Assembly (NCBI GenBank): GCA_032622095.1
Contig: CP136064.1
Span: 7,433,512 to 7,497,511 of the forward strand
Direction: 5' to 3'
DNA: 64,000 bases
Origin: Siphonodentalium dalli
Lineage: Eukaryota > Mollusca > Scaphopoda > Gadilida > Siphonodentaliidae
A program made the position numbers and the translations under genes. Below are positions 22,767 to 33,488 of this stretch, piece by piece (the first letter of the stretch is position 1; every line of letters starts with the position of its first letter). The notes beneath the pieces are model-generated. The model was not told the origin of the DNA and did no database searches. It saw only the letters and a program-made list of their open reading frames with translations.

Positions 22767-24071
22767 CTAATAGTCAGTAAGCACTTCTCTCAAAGCTGTG
22801 ATCTCTATTTCACTGTCAAATTCAGCATACACCAAAACGTTGACGGCTGTAGTGAGAGCTGTCAAGAACTGAAGCTCCAAACGCAGGTTCCCTGTCTTTA
22901 TAGGATGTAGATGTCCCTCGTCGCTTCCTTGGTCCGGTGTCAAGTCGAAACCCCACAAACAATAACCATTCATATATTCTTTTAAATTAATGCCAATTGA
23001 TTTGTTAACACCAAACATTCCTAAAGATTGATACAAAGATAAATATGATCTGAGACATTGTTTTGTTGCGAAGTTTGGTTCAAATGGACGGTTATGTATT
23101 GTATGACCGTCTTGACTAACTTCCAATTTATTCAAACTGAAATGTTTGAAGTGGAATGGATTGGTACCCAAATCTCCATTCATATCTTTATTTTCGACCA
23201 ACGCAATAAAAAGTCTCTTTGGTAATTGTCCTTGAAATAAGTGGTCTTCAATTTTTGATCTAAGTCCAGTACTAATTGTGAAAGTTTTTATTTCTACTCG
23301 TCTGTTAGGTATTTTCATTTTTGACTGGACAATTTCTTGATTTAATTTATTTGAGACCGCTGGAAAGAGACTAACTGTTCTGACATGGAACACTGCTGAT
23401 TCGAAAACAATTTGTCCATCCTCGGCGCCAATGAGGCAAAATTTTGATGGTGATCTGTTTAATCTGATACGAATTTCAATTCCATTTGGTAAATATTTTT
23501 CTTGAAGAAACAGATCAGTGTGTAAGCGTCCACATAGTTCAACAATTTTACTACCACCGATCAAACTTTCTCTAGAAGTTAATCCAGCATTGCCACCACC
23601 TTTGGTATTCTCTTCAAATTGTTCTGCTGTATCGCCATACCACATTTCTAAATTTGCTAATTGATTATCTTTATATTCTGGAGAGTATCCCAACAGATTT
23701 TCGAAATATGCTCGGTATGGGTAAGTGTCAGAATTCGAAGTTATCAATTTGTTGTTCAAGTAAACATCGATACTGCTGAACATGCTATGAAAGAAATTGT
23801 TAACAGGTGCTAATTCCGTACCAGCTACCAAATTAGTTCCATCTTTTTTTGTAATTTTGAATTTCACATAAAGATAAGATTGATTAATATCTGTCCACTT
23901 TTCGGTTTGAGATGGTATGACAAACTCTATCCGAGCAGAATTATTCAGCGGTGCAATCGGATGATTTTCGATCCACTGCGATTCTGACATTGTAGCCACC
24001 GTTGGTGGAACATGTGTTATATCAAGTTCCGATTTATTGCATTCGCATGATCCATTTACCATTTGTGCCAT
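22767..24071 (-). CDS. MCP: Polinton major capsid protein (MCP)
   Basis: 434 codons. Resembles the invertebrate proteins often annotated as F54H12.2-like, which are Polinton/adintovirus double-jelly-roll capsid proteins. Recognisable parts: the N-terminal MSESQWIENHPIAPLNN segment (about 28-44), IEFVIPSQTEKWTDINQSYL, a YPYRAYFENLLGYS segment, and the C-terminal NVLVYAEFDSEIEI. The frame is open throughout and of usual length. A diverged copy of the N-terminal half is present at 54.8-55.6 kb. It would form the hexameric shell unit. Gene order protease - MCP - core protein - minor capsid is typical. Confidence 0.93.
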   Translation of the reverse strand: MAQMVNGSCECNKSELDITHVPPTVATMSESQWIENHPIAPLNNSARIEFVIPSQTEKWTDINQSYLYVKFKITKKDGTNLVAGTELAPVNNFFHSMFSSIDVYLNNKLITSNSDTYPYRAYFENLLGYSPEYKDNQLANLEMWYGDTAEQFEENTKGGGNAGLTSRESLIGGSKIVELCGRLHTDLFLQEKYLPNGIEIRIRLNRSPSKFCLIGAEDGQIVFESAVFHVRTVSLFPAVSNKLNQEIVQSKMKIPNRRVEIKTFTISTGLRSKIEDHLFQGQLPKRLFIALVENKDMNGDLGTNPFHFKHFSLNKLEVSQDGHTIHNRPFEPNFATKQCLRSYLSLYQSLGMFGVNKSIGINLKEYMNGYCLWGFDLTPDQGSDEGHLHPIKTGNLRLELQFLTALTTAVNVLVYAEFDSEIEITALREVLTDY

Positions 24072-24073
24072 GA

Positions 24074-24448
24074 TTAATCAAAAATATCAAGAGCTCGACT
24101 GCTAGGATGTTTTTTCGGCTGACTTTTTCGGCGTTTGACAGCTGAATGATTCATTTTTGAATTCGCTACACTTTTTCTAGGTTTTTGTCTCGAGTTCAAA
24201 ATTTGATTTTTAGCTTGCGTGCCAAAAGATTTTAAAGCTTTTTTACCTTCAGACATCAACGCTTCTTTCGGACTTTTACCTTGATTAATAATTTCATCTG
24301 CAACACCAAAAGTGTGTTTTTTCGCAAGTTGTAAAGCTGTCCGACCAATCGGTTTTAGAAATGGTACAGCAGATCTCATAACTGATTTGAAAATTGAACC
24401 AATACCGTTACCATATTGCCGTGGTACACCTCTATACACGGGGAACAT
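24074..24448 (-). CDS. Basic pX/pVI-like core protein
   Basis: 124 codons, two bases before the capsid gene. The N-terminus FPVYRGVPRQYGNGIGSIFKS, then a hydrophobic/amphipathic stretch (AVPFLKPIGRTALQLAKK), then a strongly basic tail (KPRKSV, KRRKSQPKKH). This layout (short basic protein with glycine-rich leader next to the MCP) matches the adenovirus-like core or pX proteins described in adintoviruses. It probably binds DNA or the inner capsid face. The older element has the same gene at 55.6-55.9 kb. Confidence 0.8.
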   Translation of the reverse strand: MFPVYRGVPRQYGNGIGSIFKSVMRSAVPFLKPIGRTALQLAKKHTFGVADEIINQGKSPKEALMSEGKKALKSFGTQAKNQILNSRQKPRKSVANSKMNHSAVKRRKSQPKKHPSSRALDIFD

Positions 24449-24453
24449 TGTTT

Positions 24454-25305
24454 TTAGAACTCCTCTCGTTTTCTGAAATGCAGCTTCGCCAAAGACTTAC
24501 CACCAATAAACTGAATTGATTTTCCTGTGTCGCCACTTATATTTACACTAATTTTGTCAAAGTATGACTTTGAAACTGGAACATAATGTAAATTTAACAA
24601 TTCATGTTTTACATGTAATCCGTCGATATCTCTTTTAATTCTGAAAGAAACAACTCGTAAAATTTGTACTTCAACATTTCCAACAATTGTGAAATCGGCA
24701 ATATCAGAATAAACAAACATTTGATTATGACCAACAAACAAATCTACACCAAACGGAAATCTATTATTTGAATAAAAATCTTCAGAAGCGTTTTCAGTTT
24801 TGTAACCCAACTTGTGCAAAAGACATTGTGGTAATTCAATTCCTAGTTTTGGGATACTTACACTCTTGCGAATAATTTTCACACGTTTTGTAACTTTTGA
24901 GTACTTGATGTGAAATTCGTATTCGTTTTGCATTGCTTCTCCAAGTGTTTCATCAATTACATCTTGCATTGTATCAAGTAAATCTGCCGCAGAGGTATAC
25001 GAACCTTCTCGTATCTGTATTTCAATTGCACGAACGCCATCAGGTCTCGTAAATATCTTTTCTTCAAAACGATTTTGAAGAACAGACAGTATTATTGCAT
25101 CAGTTGTAATCAAATTGAATTTACACGAATCCCCTGTAACATTGTATGTTTCTGAAGGTGTTATCAGTTCGACTAATGCAACTTCCCATTTTTCTTTATC
25201 AATTTGAATTGGTTTTGGTAATTGTACAGTAAAACAACATTGAGAATTGTTTGGATACATTACCATTGAACTGTCGCTCGGAATTGTAATGTAGAAAGAA
25301 TTCAT
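24454..25305 (-). CDS. mCP: Polinton minor capsid (penton-like) protein
   Basis: 283 codons beginning MNSFYITIPSDSSMVMYPNN. The FTVQLPKPIQIDKEKWEVAL and VELITPSETYN segments, and FPFGVDLFVGHNQMFVYSDI in the middle, are typical of Polinton minor capsid proteins, which form the single-jelly-roll pentameric vertices. The C-terminus (GKSIQFIGGKSLAKLHFRK) is also conserved in the second copy. The start overlaps the end of the upstream membrane-protein gene by four bases (ATGA), suggesting tight packing in one transcription unit. Length is usual and the frame is open. Confidence 0.9.
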   Translation of the reverse strand: MNSFYITIPSDSSMVMYPNNSQCCFTVQLPKPIQIDKEKWEVALVELITPSETYNVTGDSCKFNLITTDAIILSVLQNRFEEKIFTRPDGVRAIEIQIREGSYTSAADLLDTMQDVIDETLGEAMQNEYEFHIKYSKVTKRVKIIRKSVSIPKLGIELPQCLLHKLGYKTENASEDFYSNNRFPFGVDLFVGHNQMFVYSDIADFTIVGNVEVQILRVVSFRIKRDIDGLHVKHELLNLHYVPVSKSYFDKISVNISGDTGKSIQFIGGKSLAKLHFRKREEF

Positions 25306-25565
25306 ACTTTCAAAATTTCTGCCGACTGATTTTTCAAATATTTCAAACGCGGTGTTGGTAAAATGTATCCCAAAGAACTACTGAGTAAAATTAACCACAG
25401 TTCGTTATTTTCACTTTGTAAACTTAAATGAACAATTGCTGTAGCGATTATACCAACAATTATAATAATTTGTGTAAAATATGTAACTTGATTTTTTGCA
25501 ATTTTTTCTCCACAGATTTGAAATTGTGATGGAGCATCCAGACCAACTGAACCATTTTGAGACAT
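25302..25565 (-). CDS. Small two-segment membrane protein of Polintons
   Basis: 87 codons from MSQNGSVGLD; I chose this internal start because the longer frame upstream overlaps the integrase 3' end. Two hydrophobic stretches: about residues 31-49 (TQIIIIVGIIATAIVHLSL) and 56-71 (LWLILLSSSLGYILPT), followed by a basic tail. Small proteins with an LWLILLSS..GYILP segment recur between integrase and minor capsid in Polintons, and a diverged counterpart exists here at 56.8-57.0 kb. Role unknown; a membrane-linked virion or exit function is only a guess. Confidence 0.75.
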   Translation of the reverse strand: MSQNGSVGLDAPSQFQICGEKIAKNQVTYFTQIIIIVGIIATAIVHLSLQSENNELWLILLSSSLGYILPTPRLKYLKNQSAEILKV

Positions 25566-25575
25566 GATAACAGTT

Positions 25576-26670
25576 TTATACCAAATTTGTGGCAGGAATC
25601 CAACTGTCAAATTTTTTAGGATAACCAGCCCAATGAACTTTAATTTCTCTAACTGATTTACCAGCAACTTTTCTTGAACGTTTACCAACAACTGATTCAA
25701 TTTCGTAAACTTTATTATCTTTTATATGTTGAATTTCTTTACCATAAAATGATCCTGCGATGTTTTCACCATCTAAATCTACTAATTTGTAAGTTAATGG
25801 TGTACTTTTACAAACTCTACTAATTTTGAAAATTTCTTTTGTCCAATTTGGAAGATATCCTTTATCAAAAGTTCTCTTTGTTTTATTTATTCTAACAAAA
25901 TCTCCAACTTTCAAGATCTTATATTTTTTCGTTTTTAACTTTCCATAAAGATTTCTGGAAACTTCAATTTCATTTTCTCGAGTTACTAAAACTGGTGCCA
26001 TCTTAATACTTCTATGAAAACTTTTGTTGTAAGAATTCACAAAATCGTGCAAAACATCATTGTATTTCAAAGTTTGATTATGTGTAAAATATTTCCACAT
26101 CTTTGTTTTCAATGTCCGTTGAAAACGTTCAACTATACTTGCTTTTGTCTCTGGATTCTCTGTTGTGAAAAAATGAATTTTCTTAGATTTCAAAAATTGT
26201 AAAAATAATTTATTTTTGAATTCTGAACCTTTGTCAGATTGAAATGAAACAGGTTTTCGTTTTGATGATTTGAGAATTTTCTGAAATGTTTTAACTAAAG
26301 TTTTACCAGTTTTGTCTTTAATTTTTTCAACCCATGCAAATTTTGAGAACACATCAATAACACAAAGTAAATATCTGTAATTGTCATTGTGCTTTTGCAA
26401 AGTTTGCAAATCTGCCAAATCAGCTTGCCACTGAATATCAATTCCTGCAACAATAGTTTTACGTCTGCGAAATTTCCGAACAATTGGTTTGTGCAAAGTG
26501 TATGTTTTTTGCCATTGTAACCATTTTTTAACATCTGAAAGTTTAATTTTGTTATTTGTTTCTTTCGCATTTAAAAAAAGTTGATTTGCTCCACTGAAAC
26601 CACCAACTTCTTTTGGATTGTAGTAAATTTCAGTTAGAAGTTTGTCAAATTTTATGTAAGTGGGGACCAT
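25576..26670 (-). CDS. INT: Polinton integrase with C-terminal chromodomain (INT)
   Basis: 364 codons. Retroviral-type RNase-H fold core with Asp84 (WQADLADLQ), Asp146 (FQSDKGSEF) and Glu181 (KASIVERFQ): the last two are 35 apart, the DD35E spacing. An SH3-like region (KVGDFVRINKTKRTF, about 255-270) follows. The C-terminus (YEIESVVG ... IKVHWAGYPKKFDSWIPATNLV) is a chromodomain, as in many Polinton and chromovirus integrases, likely guiding insertion to modified histones. The frame is open and full length. It sits between the membrane protein and the conserved small-protein block. Confidence 0.93.
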   Translation of the reverse strand: MVPTYIKFDKLLTEIYYNPKEVGGFSGANQLFLNAKETNNKIKLSDVKKWLQWQKTYTLHKPIVRKFRRRKTIVAGIDIQWQADLADLQTLQKHNDNYRYLLCVIDVFSKFAWVEKIKDKTGKTLVKTFQKILKSSKRKPVSFQSDKGSEFKNKLFLQFLKSKKIHFFTTENPETKASIVERFQRTLKTKMWKYFTHNQTLKYNDVLHDFVNSYNKSFHRSIKMAPVLVTRENEIEVSRNLYGKLKTKKYKILKVGDFVRINKTKRTFDKGYLPNWTKEIFKISRVCKSTPLTYKLVDLDGENIAGSFYGKEIQHIKDNKVYEIESVVGKRSRKVAGKSVREIKVHWAGYPKKFDSWIPATNLV

Positions 26671-26671
26671 C

Positions 26672-27374
26672 CTTTCAAAATAGATTTTCTGGTTTTAGGA
26701 AAACTTTGAGGTGTGAAAATATCAACTGAACGTTTTCTTGACTTGCCACTGCTAGGAGTTGCATGAGGTGTATGAAACTCATCACCAGTGTGACCTTCTT
26801 TTAAATGTCTTTGTATCCACAACCATCGATTCCTGTTACCTACATAATCTTGCGGTACATTAAGTTCCCCAATCCGCGTAGGAATGTTTCATAACCAACT
26901 GGGTCAAAACCTTTTCGGTGACGAACAACATCGTTTATCAAATCAATTATATTTGATCCAGTAACTGTTTCTGTTCCATAAATTAATTGTCCACGATCAT
27001 CCCATCTAAGTTTAGGATTAGTTGACAACAATGTTAAAATTTGTTGTGCTCTACCACGAAGTTTAGATGGCACACTTTCCAATATATGTTCACTCATTTT
27101 CCCAAAGTTTTCAGATAACTTTTGTTCAGGTAAACTGAATTTTGAATTTAAAGATTTTTGTGAAGTTTTCAATTTGTACAAATTTTCTCCAAATAACTGT
27201 GACTTTTCTGATTCAGAAATATTTTTTATCATAAACTGATTTCAATTCTTTGTAAGAATCTGAAACATTTGAAATTTCAGGATCCGGATGTAATTGAGGT
27301 TTATTCATTTCTGACATTTTCCATTGTTTGAAATCTTCCAACATTCTGAATGGTACAATAACCATTTTCTTCAT
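26672..27374 (-). pseudogene. Conserved Polinton protein (RKGFDPVGYETFL family)
   Basis: Region carrying a protein found next to the integrase in many Polintons. Visible motifs: SEKSQLFGENLYKLKTSQKS, an LLSTNPKLRWDDRGQLIYG segment and IIDLINDVVRHRKGFDPVG. The counterpart in the older element at 58245-58874 reads in one frame of 209 codons. Function is not established. The gene looks broken in this copy. Confidence 0.72.
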
Positions 27375-27387
27375 ATTTATTTGAGAT

Positions 27388-27762
27388 TTAGTTTTTCAAA
27401 ATATTGTTAACAACTGCACCTAATGTTTTGCTAATCAATGGAGCAAGAAATAATGATGGTAAAAAGCCACCTTTTTGATTCAAAATTTTCTTCTTTTGTT
27501 GCAAAGGTTTGTTCTTGTCTGCAAGATATCTGATATGTTTACGCTTCGAATGTAACTTACGGTTCTGAGCTTCATTCAGTTTTACATTACCTTTTAACAG
27601 ATTTTGACAACATTCTGAAATACAATCCATCACTTGTTTCGGAGCATTGTTGATCATTTTCTTTTTATATGCAGATGGAACTTTACTCATTGCAACAATC
27701 AACTCACCATATGTTTTTATCAGCGGTGCTTTCCTGCTCTTAGTTTTTGAAGGCATCTTCAC
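27388..27762 (-). CDS. Basic protein with QKGGFLPSL tail, core-like
   Basis: 124 codons, start MKMPSKTK. The first 95 residues are strongly basic (HSKRKHIRYLADKNKPLQQKKKIL), and then NQKGGFLPSLFLAPLISKTLGAVVNNIL gives a hydrophobic C-terminus. Small proteins with a KK.ILVQKGGFL segment followed by a hydrophobic tail recur in Polintons and adintoviruses. They are probably virion core or membrane-active proteins; the function is inferred only. A neighbouring gene (27813-28400) has a related LQRGGSGFLGG segment. Confidence 0.72.
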   Translation of the reverse strand: MKMPSKTKSRKAPLIKTYGELIVAMSKVPSAYKKKMINNAPKQVMDCISECCQNLLKGNVKLNEAQNRKLHSKRKHIRYLADKNKPLQQKKKILNQKGGFLPSLFLAPLISKTLGAVVNNILKN

Positions 27763-27812
27763 AGTCTAAGTAGTTGTCTCAAAATGAGCAGAAAAATTAT
27801 ATGTTTCATCTT

Positions 27813-28400
27813 TTATCTTTTCTGATTGAACCATTCTAAAGCTTCGAATGCAGATTTCGATGCATCAGACAACGGCATAAATTTTGAAAATTCAAGATCA
27901 ATAACTGGGTTTTTTTGTAATGGTTGATGTTGAGGGTTCTGCTGAGAAGGTATAGGTGTAAATTTAGAATGTTGATTTTGTTGAGTTTGCATCGGTGTAA
28001 ACTTTGAATGATTTAGAGAAAGCTTTGTTTTACGTTTAGATTCCTTTTGACTACCCCTTTGTTGTGTTTGCATCAGTGTAATCTTTGAATGTTTTGGAGA
28101 AACCTTTGATTTACTTTTAGATTGTCTACCAGTTTGTTCAAATGAATTTTTCAAAAGACTTATAATTAAAACTCCTCCAAGGAACCCACTACCACCTCGT
28201 TGTAAAATTAATTTGCGTTTTGTTTCCATATCAGTTGATCGATCAGAGATTTTTTTAAGAACATTTTTATTTCTCTGAAAAAACTTTTTTGTCTGTGATG
28301 GTAATTTCCAATCATTTTCAAGAAATAATTCAGCTGCAAAAGTGAAGAAATTTATAATTTGTGACAGTTCATCATGACTAAACATCTCGGTGGACGACAT
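27813..28400 (-). CDS. Second QRGGSGFLGG core-like protein, Ser/Gln-rich
   Basis: 195 codons from MSSTEMFSHDE; I prefer this internal Met because the longer frame runs into the ATPase gene. N-terminal helical part (DELSQIINFFTFAAELFLEN, then LPSQTKKFFQRNKNVLKKI), then LILQRGGSGFLGGVLIISLLKNS, then a low-complexity Ser/Lys/Gln tail with repeated HSKFTP[MI]Q[TS]QQ units. The older element has the N-terminal part at 59.5-59.8 kb. Its position between ATPase and the other glycine-hydrophobic protein suggests a virion component. Confidence 0.68.
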   Translation of the reverse strand: MSSTEMFSHDELSQIINFFTFAAELFLENDWKLPSQTKKFFQRNKNVLKKISDRSTDMETKRKLILQRGGSGFLGGVLIISLLKNSFEQTGRQSKSKSKVSPKHSKITLMQTQQRGSQKESKRKTKLSLNHSKFTPMQTQQNQHSKFTPIPSQQNPQHQPLQKNPVIDLEFSKFMPLSDASKSAFEALEWFNQKR

Positions 28401-28434
28401 GGTTCTAACATGAGAAAAGTAACAACAACTGAAT

Positions 28435-28833
28435 TTATACTTTTGAATAAATGACAGGACCTCGGTCATTAGCTGTCAACCATTTATGGAAAATATCAGT
28501 TCTAATTCGCAAATAATTTTCTGTTCTAGGATGAAAATCTACTAAAATATATCCATGATTTATTGAAGTTGCATCTTCGTATGCTTGTTTCAAATGATTG
28601 ATTTCCTCATCATCGTCTGGAATACCATCGATAAACTCCACGTTATCAATTTCTTTTATACGATTGTATGTGTCTTGCCATTCTTTGTAACACCAAACTA
28701 TTTTCTTTGGTGGTGTTTGGAATAAATCGTGTTTAAATTCAATAACTTTTTTAACAAATTCTGTTTTACCTGATCCACTAGGTCCGCTGATAAAGAAATT
28801 ACACGGATGTTGGAAAAGTAAAGATTCTTCCAT
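28435..28833 (-). CDS. ATP: Polinton FtsK/HerA-type packaging ATPase (ATP)
   Basis: A33-like/FtsK-HerA ATPase that drives genome packaging. The Walker A motif GPSGSGKTEFV lies near the N-terminus (residues 17-27), preceded by the usual MEESLLFQHPCNFFISG. Then come KKIVWCYKEWQDTY and EFIDGIPDDDEEI, and the C-terminal GYILVDFHPRTENYLRIRTDIF, all typical of Polinton ATPases and shared with the older copy at 59.8-60.4 kb. At 132 residues it is smaller than the ~200-230 residues usual in the family. Confidence 0.88.
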   Translation of the reverse strand: MEESLLFQHPCNFFISGPSGSGKTEFVKKVIEFKHDLFQTPPKKIVWCYKEWQDTYNRIKEIDNVEFIDGIPDDDEEINHLKQAYEDATSINHGYILVDFHPRTENYLRIRTDIFHKWLTANDRGPVIYSKV

Positions 28834-28866
28834 GTTGTCACTTTGATGCCTAATCAGAGAGTGAAC

Positions 28867-29562
28867 TTAACGACGTGTGAATTTAGTTTTTAAACAGAAA
28901 TCTCCATAGCTGTAAATATTTCCAAACATTTCAATAATCCAAGTATTATAGTCTTCTATTCTTCTGTTTGTTCTGTAAACAAAAAAATCATTTCCTATAA
29001 TGTTTTTAAGTTTTGCATATGTTGACATTTTTTTTGTTAACAAATACCCATAGATCCTAGGAACTGGTTTAAAGGTTCCCCTAGCAAGAGGATAATTATC
29101 TTCATACTTTGTATAATGAATATAGTCATGTTCATCAAAAGTTTCTAAATCTAAATGGTGTTCATCACCACCAAATATCCAAAAATCAGATATTCTTTCA
29201 ATGAGAAAAAATGTTTTGAATTTAATAAATGATTTAATATATTTTTGAGAGAAATGAGAAAATATACTTGTCTCAAGATAGTCCAATCTCTGTAAACATT
29301 CGTCGACATCACAGCATCGTAGTATTGCTTTCTTTTCTCTTTCAAACCAGACTTCTTGTAATTCCTTCTTTATCTCTGGAATAAGTGTTGACTGTGCCAC
29401 CAAATATCCATAAATCTTCTCAGCAATTTCTGGAGGTACTACTCCTGTCAACATCTTGACATGAAATGACTCAACATCTCCATCCGTATGGATATGTGTG
29501 AATACCATTGACGAGTTTTCGTTTTGTGTACACCGATCTGAAAGTTTTGGTTTGACACTCAC
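28867..29562 (-). CDS. Conserved Polinton protein downstream of the polymerase, unknown
   Basis: 231 codons as read; the first ~30 overlap the end of the polymerase region, so the true start is probably the Met of MVFTHIHTDGD. Contains HVKMLTGVVPPEIAEKIYGYLV, EIKKELQEVWFEREKKAIL and IERISDFWIFG. Similar segments (IKRQLKETFFSRESKIIV) are seen in the older element at 60.8-61.0 kb, so the gene is conserved in this lineage. Helical and mixed-charge; no catalytic motif seen. Confidence 0.6.
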   Translation of the reverse strand: MSVKPKLSDRCTQNENSSMVFTHIHTDGDVESFHVKMLTGVVPPEIAEKIYGYLVAQSTLIPEIKKELQEVWFEREKKAILRCCDVDECLQRLDYLETSIFSHFSQKYIKSFIKFKTFFLIERISDFWIFGGDEHHLDLETFDEHDYIHYTKYEDNYPLARGTFKPVPRIYGYLLTKKMSTYAKLKNIIGNDFFVYRTNRRIEDYNTWIIEMFGNIYSYGDFCLKTKFTRR

Positions 29563-32500
29563 TAATCAGTTGATGGTACTTTTGTCTTTTAATTCTGGAA
29601 GGATACTCAACAACAGTTTTGAAATTTTCACGATCATTAACACATTGTACCATTGTTTCAAAATTAACTTTTTGACTTGCGCTGTAATCAAGAGTGATAC
29701 CTTTTACCTTACATTTGGTGTATCTTCTCCCATCTTTGATGTATTCATATCCGTAGTTCTTTGGCCCAAGTCCAACAAATTTGACAATCTTTGCATCTGG
29801 ATGTTCGTCGCTCCATTTCCCCAATCTTCCTTCGATAGTTTTGATGTTCTTCTTTGATGGATCACTGACATACATACAGCTGTCTGTATCAAAATACAGC
29901 ACTCTATCTCCAAGTTTTTTAAAAACTTTATACAATTGTAATCTTGCATACGCTGTAACAAAAGAAGCAACAACAACATTTGCTGAATGATGAGGTTCAA
30001 TATTATCTAAAATATCAACATAATTTACCAGAATGAATTTGTCACCATCAAGAAGTGTAACATTTTGAACAATTATATTGTTACTAGTGAGCAATTCAAA
30101 ATAACGTGATGGCTTATCCACATACTCTGTTTTTGACATAAGATTTCTTTGTGCATTCTTACCCCATATACAATTAATCATAATTTTAGATATTTGGCGT
30201 TTTCCTGGATTCTTCTCGATGTTCTCCAATTTTATACCCTCAGCTGCATAATAATCCTGTACAAACTTTTGCTTCTGTTCTTCTGTCTCAACACCAAATG
30301 GATAACCACTACATTCCTGTTTGATCTTTAGATGTTTGTCGATATAGGATTTGTATATTTCATCTGTCCAATCTGTCCAATGCCAAATTTGGTACACATC
30401 AAGTATTTTGTAGCCAACATCCATTGCTTTGAATAATTCTGGCATGGTCCACACTCCGGTTATAGCTCGTTCTTCTTCTGAATGGTTACATGTCTCGTTC
30501 TCATTGATGGCCCAAGTGTTGCACAAAGTAAAAACCATTTTGTTGTTACAATGAATCGGTAGAACTGGAATATACAATTTCGATGGTGGTAAAATTGTAC
30601 ATTTAACAAGCCCCGCATAGTCTCTAATGTGTTCTTGATCGATCTGCTCTTGGCTCAAAATTTCTGGATGTCCAACAGGGTAGAATTTATGTTTGTTGCA
30701 ATATGGATACAACGAACACACATCGATGAACTTGATTTCTTTTGAGGAATCTTGATCAATTTCCTCGTACAATTTGATGGCATTTGTACGTCCACCAAAC
30801 AATGCTTCTCTTGGCAAAATGGGGTCTCGATGTTTGTAGAAAGATTCCATTTTTTGTTTGAATTTCACATCCGATTTCATTCTTTCGTCGATCTGATGTC
30901 CCCAAATTGATTCAACTCTGTAACCAAGACTTTCCAGTTCATCTTTCTTCTGTTGAGTTCTTGTATATAATGCTTCCATGGTGAGCATCGTATAGGGATT
31001 CTTGTATTGTCTGTTGTTGTAACATTTTGGACATCCATGAAACAGACATCCATTCATCTCAAAAACTGTTCTTGTGGCTTCCTCATATCCATCGACGTAG
31101 TGTCCACCAATCTTGATTTCTCCTCCATTCAAAGCATGCTTAATTGTTATCATACGTGACAATGATAGATGTTGAAGCTAACGTATCGCTTTCATGGAAT
31201 AGTTTTTAGCACATGGGTATCCACCATCTGGAATGATTCCAATTGTTTTCTCTGGCATTGAATTCTTCCTCCATGCCAAATTGCAAACTTGCGTCAATGT
31301 TATTGACTCAATGAACGGGTCAATCTGTTCTGTTTCCAATATGTATTTCCTGAAATTTCCACATCCACGGCGAAAAATATCCACGTCTGATTTGCAGTAC
31401 TTCTCCATCTCTTCTTGGAAGTTGAATATCACGTAATTTTCTATTTTCTCATTGTACCATTCAAAGAATTTCTCTCGATTTTCCACGCTCATCATGTCTG
31501 GTTTGTAGTAATCAGAAGCCAAGTAAGGTCCAATGTAATTTTGAAACTTTGGTGAATTCGCCCAATGTGGAAAGTGTCCTTTCGTCATCTCATTCAGCTG
31601 AAAAGTTTGTGAAAACTTTTAAAGCGGCATCATCAGAAAACTCAGAGAATCAATAACTTTCACGCTGTTGCATTTTAAACTGAGAATTTTGTTTCCATTC
31701 ATGATCAGTTCTGGTTTATGAATTCCACTTTGTATGAGTGCTTGAAGTAGAAACTGTCCATCGTATCCCTGAGCATTATGTGCTATTGCAACACATCCTT
31801 TGTGATCTTGGTGGAATAACCAGTTTGTGAAGTCTGTTAAAACGTTGTCACCCTTGAATACAAATTCTCTGGAATCCGGTCCGCATGTTTCACATTTTTC
31901 TTCGATTGGTTTGCACATGCAATCTCCACAAGCGGTATGTGCAACACAGAAGTTTGGAATATGAACACCTATGTCTTGTCTGCATTCAAAGTCAAAGAAT
32001 ACATATGGAATCTTTGCAGGTTTCTTTTCCGGTGATTCATATTTTGGAATGTAGCACCTGTGATCTGCTTCAACGATTTCTTTGCAATGTTTGCATTTCT
32101 TCAACCCCGCACATATATGTCTGCTTGATTTATTGGTGAGAATTTCTTCATCACAATTGTTGCATAGTTGAACCAAATCACATATTTTTCTTTTCTGTTT
32201 TCCTTCCGTCTTCAAATGGTTGTCGAAACAAGATTTACTTCTGAATGATCGTCGACACGTTCTACACTTCACCCAATTTGTGAAATTACACTGTGTCAAT
32301 GACCAGCATGCACAAACAAATCTGCATCGATGATCGCCACGACTTTTGAATCCAATGTCACAGAATTCGCAGTAGTAGCTGGTGCCTAGAAATCCTTTGA
32401 TTGATGTTATGGTGTCGAAGTGATTGTTGTTGTAGTAGATGTGTACACATTTGCTCTCCGAACACATTTCTGCAGGTTCAAATAGAAATCCAGCGCCAGC

Positions 32501-33436
32501 AAATTCATTGTGAATTTTCACAACATATTCTGGTTACAATATTTCTTGAATCTTGTGGAACTCATTGATACTGCAAACTGTATCGTGCGGAATGCCAGCA
32601 CGGTTGAGTAGATTTTTTGCGGCATCTGTTTGTGCTGTGTATATTGATTGTCTTATTCTTTTCCATTTCTTTGACCAGCACGCAGATCCATCACTATCTG
32701 CCTTACACATTCCGACGACAATAGATCTTGCCATACACATAACATCATCAGCATTTTCAATCCGGACAATACTTCTTTTTACATTTGTCAGCTTTTTCTT
32801 GTCTGCAAATGGTCCATAATGTAGTGAGTGTCGTGTACCACCTTCCGGAATATCTGTAACGAAGATTTCGAAATTGAGTGCACCGTCATGAATTGTAAAG
32901 TCTGCATTTGATTGAACTACATTTTGAATATTATCCATGAGTGTCCCACCATTCAATTCACTGGCTTTTGTGAATGGAATGAAAATGCTCATATCAAGTC
33001 CTGGATGATTTATCGTAACTCTGATTCTTGTCTTCTCATTTGCTGAACATTTCTGTTTCAATTCTTCTGTCAACTTCTCATATATCTCTGGAATGTTCTC
33101 GATTGGATCTGTAAATTTCTCGAATTTCACACCAAATTGTCGTGCTGCTGATTTAAATTTTCTGGAAAATTTCTCCGAGTTCAGCTCCAATTTGAAATAT
33201 TTTGTTGGATTGAACACAACACGCTCTCTAGCCAGACTTCTCTTTCTCTTCCCACCAATTTCTCTATTCTGTCTTCGACTGCGTCCAATCTGCCCATCAC
33301 TAGAACTTTCTTCACTTTCTGCCCCATCAGTTTCCATATCACTCTCTTCAATAACTGCAGGCCTTGGTCTTTTTCTAACAATATCTTCTTCGCTGGTGGC
33401 GTCGTCTGAAACAGGTCTTTTAATTCTCTTAAACAT
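29471..33436 (-). pseudogene. PolB: Polinton protein-primed family B DNA polymerase (PolB)
   Basis: One polymerase gene region, present in several open pieces. In order: a nuclear-localisation-like N-terminus (KRIKRP, VRKRPRP), a long N-terminal domain with VVFNPTKYFKLELNSEKFS, a Cys/His-rich zinc-binding part, exonuclease motifs PYVFFDFECRQD (Exo I) and AIAHNAQGYDGQFLLQ (Exo II), polymerase motif A DVCSLYPYCNKHKFYPVGHP, motif B KIMINCIWGKNAQR and motif C YFDTDSCMY. These are diagnostic of protein-primed PolB, which replicates Polinton DNA from its ends. The gene diverges from the CCHC gene at a shared palindromic promoter. It looks broken about three times. Confidence 0.92.
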
Positions 33437-33488
33437 TTTTGTCTTCAGTTTTGTCAGCAAAAAATATTGCGACTGACTTCTTCGGAGT